Source of the DNA: Mansonella perstans
Taxonomy: Eukaryota; Nematoda; Chromadorea; Rhabditida; Onchocercidae
Assembly: GCA_037074765.1 (NCBI GenBank)
Contig: JBAMDO010000258.1
Coordinates: forward strand, 1-64,000
DNA: 64,000 nucleotides
Direction of reading: 5' to 3'
Part shown: in pieces, positions 27,983 to 41,755 of the stretch
How the letters are laid out: each line of letters opens with the position of its first letter
How positions within the stretch are numbered: the stretch's first letter is position 1
Notes under the pieces: generated by a model
Told to the model about the DNA's origin: nothing
Seen by the model: only the letters and a program-made list of their open reading frames with translations
Database searches by the model: none
Position numbers and translations under genes: made by a program

Positions 27983-29422
27983 AAGTAACATGACATTATG
28001 TGGATTTCTTTGATTTTTTAATCATTGCATCTTTCACTTATCGATGGCAACAAAAAAAGCATTGCATCCATCGCTTTTATGCACTGTGGTAATTGTACAA
28101 CCTTCTTCTACTTTCTCACTTTTTGTCATTTTCTTATATCCAACTTTTCTTTTAAGAATTTCATGATGTTTTTTTTGTTGTTATTGCTAATTTATCAAAG
28201 AAGTCACAATTTGAATCTCACTTCGAACTAAATCAACGCTATATAAAAGCTGAGATATCAAAAGACACTTGTAAGAAGTTATGTAATGTAATATGATATA
28301 CGGAAAACCAATTCAGTACTTCTGCAATAGAAGGATCTCTTTTAGCTGGAAATACCAAATACTGGATAATTTTTACTCAATTTACAACAATACAGTCAAT
28401 TTCCTTTCTTCTAACTGCAACAGATATCATCATGAATTTCATGTGTCTCTTTTAAGAATTGAAAGAAAGGCTGTTAATGACTGGCTAATTTTTTCGTGTT
28501 CTATATACGGGCGTGAAGATGTAATCAAATTTTACACTTTTTCGTTTGTGGCAAAGGTACTTCTTGTGAGAACATGTTTTCTACTGTCTGCATAGGTTCA
28601 ACAGGCAACCTCTAAATGAAATCATCACCAGTTTTTTTTGTCTTAATTTGAAAGATGAAATTTGTTTCGAATACATATCAGGTATGGCTGATAAGATATG
28701 ATGAGGAAAGAACGTTTTGATCAGCAACTATAATTCCTATCCGAATTTAAATTAAAAAGCTTTGCATCATTTTTTCTCAGCCTTAGATCATACTAGTTTT
28801 CTTAGCTATGGCAAAATGTCTAATGATTAATGAATGATTTTTTTTTGTTAAACAAGGATTCGAATCTGGTCCTAAGTATCTCTTATCAGATTCATTTGTT
28901 CTATTTGCTTTCATAAATCATTTAATGGACATACTTCAATATTTTTTCCGGAATATTTTGTATCGTCTTGAAATATAAGCTGAATTTAAATACAGTCGAT
29001 TTTGTTGTAAAACTAATAAAGCTGATGAGTTTAATCCTTTGAATTTTTATGCACAATTAATTCCTTGAAATTATTGCATTGATTGTATGCTACCGAATTA
29101 ATTGGCCAAATGTTAAGTTGCTTGAAATCATCATGATTTAATTAGCTTCTCATCAAATGAAAGGAAGAAATAATACACTGCGCAGCAAAGACTTGTCATT
29201 TTAAATTTCTGTCAATAGGACTGTTAAATTTTTCATATATATACGTACAGACACGGATATATTTGTTATGCTTATCTACATGATACTAATTGGTGTGCAT
29301 GCTATATGGCAATAGCTTGGTAATGTATGTGGGATTCTGATTGTTTAATTGTAATTGACGACTTCAGATTTCTTTCTGTTATAGATTTTTTAAGGATTAT
29401 CGCATATTAGAGAATCGAAAAT
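27983..29422. other. AT-rich intergenic region
   Basis: No supported gene. A frame at 28293-28595 starts with ATG but has no domain or splice support. TTATAG at 29381-29386 is a candidate trans-splice acceptor for the bestrophin gene. Confidence 0.4.
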
Positions 29423-32363
29423 ATGACGATTTCGTATGAAGAGAAGCTGTCGTCACTGATGTTACGATGGCGGGGTTCATTATGGAAAGCAGTGCTAAAG
29501 GATTTGATCGCTTTCTACTTCGCTTATTACAGTATTCTGTTTTTTCAGGTTACTTCAACTTTGTATTATCCTATCAGCTTTTCATCCTAAATCTTGCTAA
29601 TATATCAGATGAGGATTTAATTTCGTTTCTGAAAAAATAAATTCCAAATATTTTAAAGTATTTCAAATATATGTTTATTTAAGGTATTTCTTGAAGTGTA
29701 AAGATTTGAGGACAAAAAAAATTTCTTGTGTAAACCTTGTTGTAACAAAAACAGTGTAAAATTTACTTTCTTTCCAGTTTTCTCAGAAAATGCTTCTCAT
29801 TGAGTCATTCCATTCAAAAATTAAAATTTTTCTATTTCCATTAGATTTATATTTGCAAAATTCTAACAAAAAACCTAATGTGTTTCAACTTTCTTTATAT
29901 CATATTTGCAACAAACATTTTAAAGCACATCTCTTTGATAGAAAATCCCCGTTTAAATTTGAAGATGACTCATTTTTTTCATTTTCCCTTTTAATGTAAT
30001 TTACACCATCTATAATTTCCAGTGATCTGAATATCACTTCCGAATGACATTCGGTCAATTAGAGAGGGAACTTCAAATTAAGTCAAGAAATCGGGAAAAT
30101 ACGGTATTCTAGAACTTACTGTAAACAAACGATCTTATAATTTTGCTTGATTAATAAGACTGCTTTAAAATTTTAGTTAGAATTCATTTTCTCAGACTGA
30201 CATTTTGTATAAAACGATGAAAATATCTGTTGCAGTGGTATTATCTAGATGAAAAGCAGAAAGCATACTTCACAGGATGGATTATTTGGTGCGAAATTGG
30301 CTCCCAGTATATCCCCTTATCTTTTTTGCTTGGCTTTTTTGTTGCTGTTGTAGTAGCACGATGGTGGGAACAATTCAATTATATTAGTTGGCCTGATAAA
30401 TTAATGATGATGGTAGCGACGTGCCTACCCGGTGACCACAATTTACCTGTTCGACAAGCTATTGCGAGATGGTCCAGCTTACAGGTTTGTTCTGAAAAGA
30501 GTAATCTGGCACTGTTATGGTTATGGCTTTTCTTATAAATGAGTTAAGACACTATCTTAACGAGTTATTTCTGTCACAGAAAGCAGCAATGATTAATCAG
30601 TATGAAATAAATGAACGATGTTAAGGCAGCTATTGCTTGGTCAGGAGTATCGGTTCGAACTTTAAAGCGATTCCCAACAGAACGACATTTAGTGGAAGCA
30701 GATTTGATGACCGAAGAAGAGTATAAAATGTTCACAGGTGTAGAGGCAAGACATGGCAAATGGTACGATTTAAATGCACAACTTTGACTGGAAATTTCAA
30801 ATTGATATTTATGTCATAGAAGGTTAAAACAAAGCATCCATTCAAACTTATCTAAATAAACAGTCATTAATTTACGAACATTTCATTGATCGGTAATTTC
30901 TGCATTTCCTGATTCAGCTTTCAGGTTTGTACCAGTAATATGGATATCAAATTTGTTGGGAGCACTGTACCGACAGCAAAGAATCGATTCCGTTCAACTC
31001 AATATGCTAATGCAACAATTGTACACGTTTAGGGATGGTTTCGCCATGCTGTTTATTTACGACTGGGTGAAGATACCTCTTGTTTATACACAGGTAAGCA
31101 TGCATTAAAACTAGGAATTAATACTGAAGTGCATAGATTTATTGAGTAGTGTAATTTAGGATTTCGAGAGTACGATGGGCAAATAATAGCAACCTTTTGA
31201 CTTATCCACCCAAAAATATGGCTGAGTCACAAAACTTCACTAGCTTTCAAATCTTAAAGGTAGTGGCAATAGCAACCTACGGATACTTCATGATTTGTTT
31301 GGTCGGAAGGCAACCGAAAATTGATGAACATTCAATGAAAAAAGAAGTATCCATATTATTCCCAGTTTTTACTACCTTTCAAATACTATTCTACATTGGT
31401 TGGCTCAAAGTTGGCCAGTATTTAATGAATCCATTCGGTGAAGATGACGATGACTTTGGTTATGTTTTTTTTCAATAATGCTTTTAAGCCTTAATAATAG
31501 AGCAAATACATTTAGTCAACCAACTAATGCAATTAATGGACCAAATTACTGATCCCTGTATCACCTGTCATTCTAATTTCATTCGATACATCATAAAAGT
31601 GACCACAATGTGTTAAGATGGTGTGAGTAGGACCAATATAATGTCTGCTTTGCTTTTCTAAATTTTAACTCTTTTATGACGTATCGAATTTTTCTTTTTC
31701 CATTAAAGTGGCAGAAGTTGTAGTGACTTGTCAGATGTAATATAATGTATTTGCTAATTTTATATCTTATATATCTTAAGGAATAGATATTCGAAGTGAT
31801 AAGTCGCTACAACTTCTGACCACTTTAACGGAAAAAAGAAAAATTGGGTAAAATGATCACATATGTTACTACTGGTTATGGTAGTAACATAGATAAAAAA
31901 GAGTCTGTTGCTGACAAAGCACTGATAAAGCCAGTGATCTGTTCTCCTAGAATTAAACTATGTACTGGATCGAAATACATTCATTGCACATATGCTGGCA
32001 ACAAATTTGGCTGATCAATTACCGACAATTAGTAGAAATGGGATGCGCGTTCTTCTCCCCCATACTAAAGCGTCATTTAAAATACAGGCAAGAAAAAAAA
32101 CTGCCTTTATGAGCTTCTTTGACTTGAAGTTTATCATAAGCAATTCATTTCTTGTTTGTCTCAAATTTTTTTCAATTTAGGATGTCATTCCAAAAAGCCA
32201 CTTGACGGATTTCAAGTTAACAGAAGATGAAATGAAGCTTATCCAACTGGACGAACTCATGGAAAACAATGAAAATGATCGAAAAAGAGCCAAACGAAAG
32301 CCTAGCTTATTATCACGAAGTATCGGAGCAAACAGAAAGTATTTGAAAACACTCCTGTTCTGA
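29423..32363 (+). CDS. bestrophin family anion channel
   Basis: Seven exons (29423-29548, 30236-30484, 30626-30762, 30925-31093, 31260-31458, 31951-32087, 32181-32363) give 399 residues. Bestrophins are pentameric calcium-gated chloride channels of the plasma membrane. Hallmarks: LMLRWRGSLWKAVLKDL at the N-terminus, IPLSFLLGFFV and RWWEQF in the pore region, KRFPT (RFP at 140-142), YDWVKIPLVYTQVVAIA, and the acidic calcium-clasp motif NPFGEDDDDF followed by LNYVLDRN. The C-terminal tail is short and basic. The large DDDDF-containing exon joins across an intron with a foldback repeat. Exon 3 uses an odd acceptor (GTTAAG, 30620-30625), and intron 6 starts with GC. Both keep the conserved alignment exactly, so I favour them over pseudogene decay. 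Confidence 0.92.
31687..31845. mobile_element. foldback / MITE-like inverted repeat element in a bestrophin intron
   Basis: Arms of about 46-49 bp (31687-31733 and 31797-31845) are near-perfect inverted copies, starting AATTTTTCTTTTTCC on the left. They differ by a few substitutions and one or two single-base indels around a 60-bp AT-rich centre. There is no coding capacity. Clear target duplications are not visible. Confidence 0.75.
31862..31891. repeat. perfect 11-bp inverted repeat
   Basis: TATGTTACTAC (31862-31872) and GTAGTAACATA (31881-31891) flank an 8-nt loop, just downstream of the foldback element. Confidence 0.93.
32088..32180 (+). other. GC-AG intron in the bestrophin gene
   Basis: CAG|GCAAGA donor and TTTAG acceptor join KIQ to DVIPKSH in phase 0. 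No GT donor nearby ends in this phase. Confidence 0.7.
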
Positions 32364-35300
32364 GCAAGATTTACTGCAAAAATTCAAAAAATGTACATAA
32401 CTCAACCAAAACCTACGAGTGAATCAATTTTAGAAAGTAACGTTTGAAAACTTTTCAGGACAAGCAGCAGAAATACCAGAGAAAGAGATACCTTTATCTA
32501 ATTATTTAGCTAAAAGTGTCGCGTAATTACGTTTATCAATTGTTTACTTTAAAGCTTTGAAAATAGTTTTTTATTTCACTTAAACAAATGAAGGACATCA
32601 ATGTGCACAACTTTATAAACAGCAATTGCTATCATAAAGTGAATCTTTCATCTATTGATAGAAAAGACTTATGAAGCTAGTTGTTAGATTAAAACAATTA
32701 AAATTTGATTTTAAAAGGCATGAAGATGTAATTTTAAAAATAAGAATCATGAGAAAATGAGTAACTTTCTTCATCAATTTTAGATAAGTTGATAATTCTT
32801 GCATGTTTATTCGGAGGCACTAAATAATTTGACTGGACGTACAGTATACAAAGCAATTATAGCAATAAATTTAGAATAAATAATCGTTCTCTCAGCTATA
32901 ACAGAAAATTGGTATTAATATTTATAATGTAATTACAAGAAATTAGTATTAGTAGTCTACAACCTAATTAAAAAGTAATTAAAGGCATAATATATTTTGT
33001 CTATCAATAATTCAAGTTTAATGAAACTATCTATTTGTTGTTTGCACATACTCGTAGAGCAACCATGACCCTAAGAGATGGCATGTAGTTTTCATATGAA
33101 CTGCAGTGGACATTAAGCTAACTTCGTTGCTTTTGCGGTAAGGAGTTTTTAAAACTATTCAATAAGGAATTCATCCAGTGGAAATGGAACAAATTCAAGA
33201 AGATGCGGATGAGTAATTATAAGTCCTAATGCTAATAAAATGACAACAGTTGCAGCCTAACTAGTTAACTTGAAGACAGAATTACTGAAATTGATTTTAC
33301 CGAGAAATTGACCAATAAAAGTTCGTGGACTTTCAATCCATAGTATTATAAAATCCGAAAACAGATTATTCTTCCTTTACTTAGACAGTTTCTATACAAT
33401 CTAGTATTTTCCAAGATAATTAAGGCTGAGATAATTCTGGACAACTTTAGAAATTAAATCTTCAGAAATATATGATATGTTTTTTCTAGATATAAAAACA
33501 GCTATCCCGAAGAAATGCTAAGATAAACTTTAATAAGTTAGATTGTGTTCAAGTTAAAAAAAAAAAAACTGCGAAAAAGTGATTGTGGATTTAAGTGAAG
33601 TAAAATTTTGTTTAGATACCATATCAAGGTAATACAGCAGATGGTTATCACCAAAGAATTCAAAAAGGCCCAAATGAATTTACAATTAAACCATTAGACA
33701 TGCGCAATCAGTTCGCCTCAAGTTCTTGTTTACCTCTGTAACTGTATCGTTGGATTTGCATCATCCTGTAATTAGTGAAATGTATCAAATTTCGGAGTAT
33801 ACCGGCTAGATAAGAAATAGAATAATTTTTAAGTGGTTGTGACTCAACCAATTTTAAATGATTCAACTCAATCAACTTCATTCCCGTTTCTCATAAAAGT
33901 ATAGATCTGCTTAAATAGAAAGTAATGCGCAATATAGGGTACATATATCACTGAAGTAAAGGATATTGAAAATAATTGTGATGATTAATGAAAATTAAGT
34001 GACTAGCGCTTAAATGTTCTAAATAAATTCAATTTAATTACTAATGTAAAAGATATTGGATTGTCTTATAGCTCGTAAAGATTCGGTTTGAAGAATTAAA
34101 AAAGAACAGAAATGATGAAACATATTTTTCATTCCTATATTTTAAAAGCTGATTTTAACTAATTTTTTTCTTTTCAAAACTCATTTAAATATTCTGCTAT
34201 TACTCATAAAAAAAAAAAAAGTCCTTTGCAAGTAGAAAACTAAATTGAAGAACAACAATAAGAAATGACGATAATACTTGTTTGGTGTTTGGATAGCTTC
34301 ATAAACAGGTACCAATGAATCCGACGGTTTCGATTAATATAAGCTCATACAACGTATAATATCAAAATTCCGAACGCATAATGTATGTGATTTTTAATGG
34401 CTAATTTATTATAATTAATGAAGTTAGAAGTAATTTGCAAATAGATTAATTCATGAAATCTGAAAACTTCGATGATTTAGGAAATCTGATAGTTCATCTT
34501 TTGTGTTGTTCTGTATCCGAAACATTGACTAATGCAAAACACATTTATCCTATAGCTTTCTTTGGTAAAAAAAATGTGACAGAATTGAAGATAGTTGAAT
34601 TAAAAATTAGTGTAAGTAAGATTCTATTCCTTTGATCTTTCAGCTGACTATTTTTTTATCTTAGACACTGAAATTTCAGCTAATTTTGCACATTTCATCC
34701 TGACACCTGCTCTATAGACATTATAGGATATGATTTTTTGAAATTTGCTAAAATAACTACTCTCAACAAGTTAGAACTTCCTGTTGCAGAAAACCAATAA
34801 CAAAATCATTAGGTGATAAATTTCTTAAAGCTACCTGTTAAATTGATAAATCAAACACCTGGAGAACAAAAGGAATTACCAATATACACAGTAACATTAC
34901 CAATTGGCGTAATCCTTGAATCCATTGATCGGATACGATATTCTGGATACGATACATTTTCATAGTGGACAGGCATTCATATAAACGCAGGGTAAGAAAG
35001 AATTAGAAAAAAAATTGTGCTTGGTGATTCTACTCGTTACTGTATCCGTCCGGGTACTACCGTAGGAAAGGGAAGGATTCGTGCTCTGCTTGACTATCCA
35101 TTCTCAGCCAGCTATTTCTATTTTGTTTTAAGTTTGCACGTATCGCTGCAAAAATTTGTCGTTCTTTCTCTTGCAGTTTATCTTGTGTGAATGTCATTGA
35201 ATTTTTTTTTAGTAGCTGTCACTTAGTTGGCTAGAGATGAACTTTGACCTTGATCCTTGATTATCAATCTTGACGGTAAGATGTAATCAATCATACAAGT

Positions 35301-35454
35301 ACTTTGTACTACACATAGATAAAACTAAGCTAAGAATTATATGTGTTAAATATGGAAATTTTGTCATTGAGTCCTCATTCATTTTGGTGAATTTTTAGGA
35401 ATAGGCGGTATCCAAATAATTTTCAGGTTAGACAGTATCCAATAATTTACTGAA
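32364..35454. other. AT-rich intergenic region before the innexin gene
   Basis: No supported gene. A TTTTCAG acceptor at 35420-35426 lies 29 nt before the innexin ATG and may be its trans-splice site. The stretch 35030-35150 is less AT-rich and could be promoter DNA. Confidence 0.4.
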
Positions 35455-38400
35455 ATGTTTTTTGGGATACCAGGTTTGAATAAGTTCATCTCAAGTATTA
35501 CCATTTCTCAATTGGATGACTTACCCGGTAAGTTATGAATAATTTTTAATATTTTTAAATTCATAGAATAGGAAGTGATCAGCAACAGATATTAAGTTTA
35601 GCTAATGAATCCATTAAGCTTTTTGTTTTTTTTTTTTGCTACCGTAACAGCAACCTGATACTTTAAATAAGTTATAGTAAAGACTGAAATTAACAATTGT
35701 TGAGTTAACGGAATCAACGATACTTTAGCAAGTTGTTTATTATTTGTTTTTTATTCTTCTCTTCAGTTAATTTATTTCCATTTTTCTATCACTTTTATAT
35801 TCTCCTCTTCAACTAGTTTATTTTCATACATTACCATTTATAGTTTTCTACTCAAAAATGACGTTTTATTCTCAATTTAACACGTACGAAGCGTACTGAA
35901 TTTAACTTCTTCAAATTGTTTTTAACATGAAAAATCTTCATGAATTGATGATTCTAAGAAAAAGTGCTAAATGATAGAAGCAATTGGGAGGAAAACTTTG
36001 AAAGATTTTACAAAGTTATTATTAAAAAAAAAAAAAAAAAAAGATTACAAATGAGATTGTCAGAGTGGCAGATTATAGCTAAAATATAGCAGTCTATGAA
36101 ATGTGCAGCCTATATTGAAAGTGATTTAGTTCTCTAAGATAAAACAATTGCGCTGTTCCAGATCGTTGCAATTATTTTTACACAGTGTTGGCACTATTGT
36201 TTTTCTCACTGCTTATCGGTACCAAACAGCATTTCGGTGCACCAATTCGTTGCCTTGTCGATAGACAATATGCAGGTTGATTCATGGTTTTTTTTTTTGA
36301 TATTTGAAATGTTGTTGAAATATTTATTGTTTAAAAAGTTTTAGCATCCTGTGTTTCGTTGTTTCCACGTAACAACATCTATAAATTTCACCAAATGTTT
36401 AATAAAATGTGGCATTTCCATAGTTCATCAGTAGGATAATAAGTATGCAATATTTTTGATTTACATACATTCAAAAAATTATGAATTGATTAAAATCAAA
36501 AAGGAGTAAAAGAACGATATAATTCTATTTTCAGGCTCTTGGGTTGGTTATGTACATGATTATTGCTTCATATCGGAACGTTATTCATTAACACCACCTG
36601 AATATGAAGAAGATGAAATTGCTATTTTCGATCCAACACATGAAAAAAAGTACGAAAATTATTACCAGGTAAGATTTGATGTTTCCACATTTATGCAATA
36701 TTTATCCCTAAAAGTTATGTAAGTAAAGTGATTTTCTTTTGATGTTGACCTGAAAAAAGCAATGCTTCCTGTTTACTTTTAAAATGTAAAAAGGAAAATG
36801 ACCAGTTCGTCTTCATTAAACTTATGCATCCAAATTTTGAAATTATATAAAAGTTGTTTCTCATCGCATCTTTTTTATTCTGAACTTTTTGTCAGTAAAT
36901 ATTGTTTATATCGTTAGACTTCATGCTTAAAACAACCGTCATTTTGGAGGATGGTGATCCATACCTATTTAATCTATTTGAAGAAGTTATGTGAAACTGT
37001 TGTCTAATCATTGAAAAGAATAATTTAATAAAGGTGACAAAGTAATTTTTTAGTTTTTATTGCAGTGGGTGCCGTTTCTTTTAGCTGCTCAAGCATTGTC
37101 CTTTTACATACCGCATTTCTTGTGGAGATGGTTTCAAAAATTGAGCAGTAAGTTTCATAAATATTGATGCGAAAGAACTCTAGATTATTCATCCGTAAAT
37201 TTGTTATTCCTTGTTTTATTTTCTAAATAATGTTTTTCACTAACTTGCATTGTAAAACTTTAAATTGAAATTTGATGGTTACTCTATATTTGAGGTTATT
37301 TTTTCTGCAGTGTTTGTTATTTCTTTTCTTTATTAACTGCAGCAGTCAACTGCAGTTGAAACATTCCACACATTTTAGAGCCATAAAAAGAATATAAAGA
37401 CTATTTTTATGGAATGTGCTCGTATTACTTTGGTTTATATTTAAGGCTAATTTCTTTTAAACCATAAAATCCATCTTCTTCCTTCAAAATCGCCATCATT
37501 TCTCATACAGATTTGGATATGGCTGTCACAGTAAATGAAACAGTTCGAATATACCATATGTTCGCAGACGAGCGCAGCGAAGCTGTGAAAGATTTGGTGC
37601 GATATATTGAGCAGGTAGTAATTTCTTATTGGAAATGTTGCTATCAAGTTATATGCTATGTGATGTATTCTTTTCGTTGTTTTTCGAACAGGCTACTGAT
37701 AGGTCAATTACTAATAAGCTATTAGTAGGCTAACAAATCTAGTAAGCTGGTTAATGGGCCATTTAGCAGCCAGTTCGAAAAAGAAAAAGCAATAAACCAT
37801 ATAAATCATAGATTAAATGAACTCAATGAACCCACAGTGGTCTGAATTTTGTATTCTTTAAATCCCACTGCGCGGAATCCTTGCGAAAGTGACTCAGCAT
37901 TCCAGTTTGGAAATCATCCATTCTAATCTATTCATGGAATATTCTTAATAGTTCATACAATCTGGCACTAGCCAATAGAGAGCCCAGTAAATAGTGTTTC
38001 TAAAAACGCTCGAAATTTCGAGGATTTGGTACACTTTGCTTTGAAAAAAGCATTACAGATAATTTCTTTGACATCATTTTGCAGTGTGTGGCTTATCCAT
38101 TTCGGCGTTCCGTTTTCTTGAACTTTACTCACTTTACTCTTGTTGGTTGGTATTCATCGCTCGTTTATATACTTGAAAAATTGATAAATGTTGCAAACAC
38201 AGTCTTGCAGCTTTATGTCGTCAATACACTGGTAGGTGATGGCACACTGCTTTGGGGATATCAGGTTTGTTTAGTTATAGTAAAGTAATGATTATGGTGC
38301 AGAGAATTTTTATTCTATTCATGTTTTTCATTTTTTACTGCGAACAAATTCATATCTTCTTTATTGTTGAATGTTTCACTGGACTTTCCTGTACCACAGC

Positions 38401-41400
38401 GTATATATCCTTAGTATCGTGATTCCTTATGCCTCTAAGGAATCACGTTTATCGCAGTCTTCCAGTCTTCCAGTGCAGTGAATCACTGCCAGAAATCAAA
38501 GCATCTGCCAGTAAGGATTACCTTATATTTCGAGACATTATGTTCAGCGCATCCCTGATCAACTTTTTTGCAGCTAGTCAAGGATCTTTGGACAGGGCAA
38601 GATTGGGCGATCACTGGACATTTTCCGCGAGTGGTGTATTGCGATTATATGAGGCATGAACTTGCGAACGTTCAACGTAAAACAGTTCAGTGTGTGCTTA
38701 CAATAAACGTACTTAACGAAAAGGTCTTATTTTTTGAAGAATAGCATATCGATAACTGATTCATTAAAATGTTGTTGGCATTATTACCTGTATTAATCAA
38801 TGCATTTGACTAACAAACATTTTTTTAAAAATAGCTGAATAGGTATTCGCAGTAATGTCTGCATGGCTGTTGCTATTGGTTGCAGTCAATGTTATCAGTG
38901 CAATTTATACAATAATCATATTGTTCATGCCAATGCTTCGTGAATATTTTGTATCAGATTATCTTCAGGTTTGATTTCATTTTGTTTCAAAATGAATATT
39001 ATTTTAGTATTTATTTGATAAAAGGATTCTTGAAAAAATGACAAATATGTAGAAACTGTTGAACTCAAGTACTTGCTATGATAGATGCAAAATTTAAAGA
39101 TCTTAATAAGCTAACTCATGAACAAAATTTTTCGTTAAGTACTGCAATGCTTTTGCGGATGATTTGAAATTCTAATGATTCTAACAAAAGCTTTGTAAAT
39201 AGTTCTTAAAAGTCTTTAAATTAAACTGAGGGTCTTTAAATTGTCACTATGCATATGTACACCATGAATTACATGGTTGGAATGCAGTATAATCGCAGAA
39301 ATGCTTTAGGCTTTCGTTTCTGTAGAAGAATCACTTGGTGGCAATCTCTCTGATAACAGTAAGTTTATATAAATGATGATTTCATTTTGAAAAAGTTCTA
39401 ATTTGTCATGTCAAAATTCATTTTTGTTTTGGCAGATTGGTTCCGAAATTGTATGGAAATCTTTACTTTTGTATTTGTCATCATACAAGATTTTATGCAA
39501 GTTCATTAACACTATTTTTTAATTTTTTTTAACAGCATTTTAATGATTTTTAAGTCATATTTCATGTAAGGAAATGCCATTTTGTAAACCAGACAATGTT
39601 CAAAAAATGTGGAAAATTATCGCTTAAATTTGCATTTATGTTCTATAAAATATCTCAGACATAGATGAAATAAAAGAAGGATTTTAATCAGCTAAAGCGG
39701 TATTTATAATTTGCAATGAAATTCTAAAATAAAAACGGCTCTAATTAACAAAATCGACTTGCAGACTACCGGCCAAATTCCCGCTTCTCTCTCTTATCCT
39801 TTCCGTTTGTGCAGATAACTTTAAATATCGATATGTAATCTCAAGCAAATCATGCCCTGATTTTTCTGCATTTAATCGCACACAAAAAAATTTTTCTTTA
39901 CATTTCAGTTGAATACCTCAATACAGTAGATCGGTCTTTGATAAATTTCATTAATAGATCATATTATTTTTCATAGTTTTTAAAGATAAATTTTATCCAG
40001 ATGGTGGTTTTTGCGAGAATGAGTTATCTGAGGATCATCTGTCAAATATTGCAAGTGTTTCATTTCATTCCAGAATTAGGTAAGGACGAAATTTTTTTTC
40101 TAACAATTTTTTTGTCATAATGTTGCATTTCATCTTCTCGTTTAAACTGTTTTACCTTAAACCTATGCCTTGCAACATCAATTGCCAGAGATTTTAATGC
40201 AATTTAGAAGTGTATTTAGACGTCGTTTATGTGCAACAATTGAAAGCTGCGAAAATATGAACCTAGAAAATGAAAAGAAACAGGAATCTGCAGAACAGAA
40301 GCAAGCAATTTATCGACGACTGCTATCATTAGCACGTAATTTTTAAATATATTTGGTGCAAATGCATATGTAAGAGTCTTTTTATTTGGAACTGAACAAA
40401 ATGTTTTAATCCAGAAAGAAATGATCTCGATACTATCGCAACGGCTTGATTTCTTCATTTCCTTTCATATCTAAGATTGCTATCCTCTCACGCCTACTGC
40501 ATTGGTAGTGCTTGAGATTTTTTGGTTTCCATTTTGATTTCATCTAATGTTGTGCATTCCAAATCTGTTAAGAAAATATTATATCTTTACATTCATTTGA
40601 AAATAAAAATCTAAAAAATCAAATATGTTAATTTTAGGTGAAGATAAACGCCTTCTACATAGTTTTGTTTACGAAGTAATGCATCCAGATAGTATTCTTC
40701 TACTACGTTTTATACATTCTCACGCGGGTGGCATAGTTACGTCTGACATAGTATTCGCACTTTGGGCTGATTATGTGAAAGCAAAGGAATCAAGGAGACG
40801 TAAGTATCAACCAAGATTTATGGATCATATCGCACCTGGTAAGAATAAAGTGTTGTTTTGAAAGAATAAAGTAATAGCCGTGAAATATATGCTCTATGAT
40901 ACGTAGATGAATGATTTAGCTTGCAAATAACATTATTCATGCAGGAATATAGAAATATTTAATTTGCTTACCTTCTTTCTTATAACGGCCTTTTTGAGAA
41001 TTCTTGTAGCATATAAAACGAGTTATTTTGTGTATTTGATAGTTATCTTACTTCAGAAACATGATTTGTTTTACTTTTTTACATAGAATTCTTTTACACA
41101 GTTTACATAGAATTCTTTTACACTCATTTTTTTGTTCGTTATATCTCCTTTTAACTGTCATGTTGTTCTCATTCCGATGGCTGGTGTCCTTTCTGAGCGC
41201 TCTTTGTTGCTTTTAGAAGCACCAGTTTGGGAAGAAAGCACGACAGTACTGAATGGTAACAGATATTTTAATTCATCTTCCTTAAAAAATGATTCAGGAG
41301 TTATGGATGCTCGCCCGCTTTTGGAACCAAACAAAGAATATGCACAGGTGGTGAGTATCCTGCATCGATTTTTGAGAATAAGAATTGTAGTGTTTATAGC

Positions 41401-41755
41401 ACCTAAATAAAAGTTGTTTCTCTACAAATTCTGGCAAAACTCATTTATTGTGCTGTTTTAATGATATTTTTTATGGTTTTCTTAATCGGGAAATAAGATG
41501 AGATAATTTTTTGATTCAAAGAAATCTTTTTAGAATATACTGCTATTCCAACAGAATAAATTTTCACAAAATGTGAACAAAAAAGCGTAAAATAACTATC
41601 GGGAAATAAATAACGCTTTCTTGTAGAATCATGTTTCTTAGCAGCATTTTATAGTCGCAAAATATTTGTGCATTGCGCTAAGTGGATTTTCTAGTTTTTA
41701 AAATTTTTTGCAGGTAGACGCTATGAATTTGTGTCCATCTACAGTTTGCTCGTAG
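35455..41755 (+). CDS. innexin (gap-junction protein)
   Basis: Fourteen exons (35455-35527, 36162-36275, 36535-36668, 37066-37147, 37511-37614, 38085-38264, 38574-38723, 38843-38968, 39310-39358, 40001-40079, 40208-40335, 40638-40838, 41217-41347, 41714-41755) give about 530 residues. Innexins form invertebrate gap junctions and hemichannels. Four membrane segments are clear. Loop 1 cysteines sit in APIRCLVDRQ and HDYCFIS; the signature YYQWVP spans exons 3 and 4; loop 2 cysteines sit in FPRVVYCDYM and KTVQCVLTIN; EKVFAVMSAWLLLL starts the fourth segment. The conserved C-terminal region is EDKRLLHSFVYEV to VFALWADY. Between the fourth segment and that region lie about 85 extra residues (322-406), encoded by three small exons. 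The last exon (VDAMNLCPSTVCS) is a choice; an alternative terminal exon at 43989 is listed separately. Confidence 0.92.

Noticed and set aside
28293..28595. 100-residue ATG frame between the DB-module and bestrophin genes
   Set aside because: No domain or signal peptide, and no splice or conservation clue. Its length is possible by chance given its composition.
28850..28880. GATTCGAATC-like tRNA B-box word
   Set aside because: No cloverleaf could be built around it. No tRNA or rRNA gene was found in the window.
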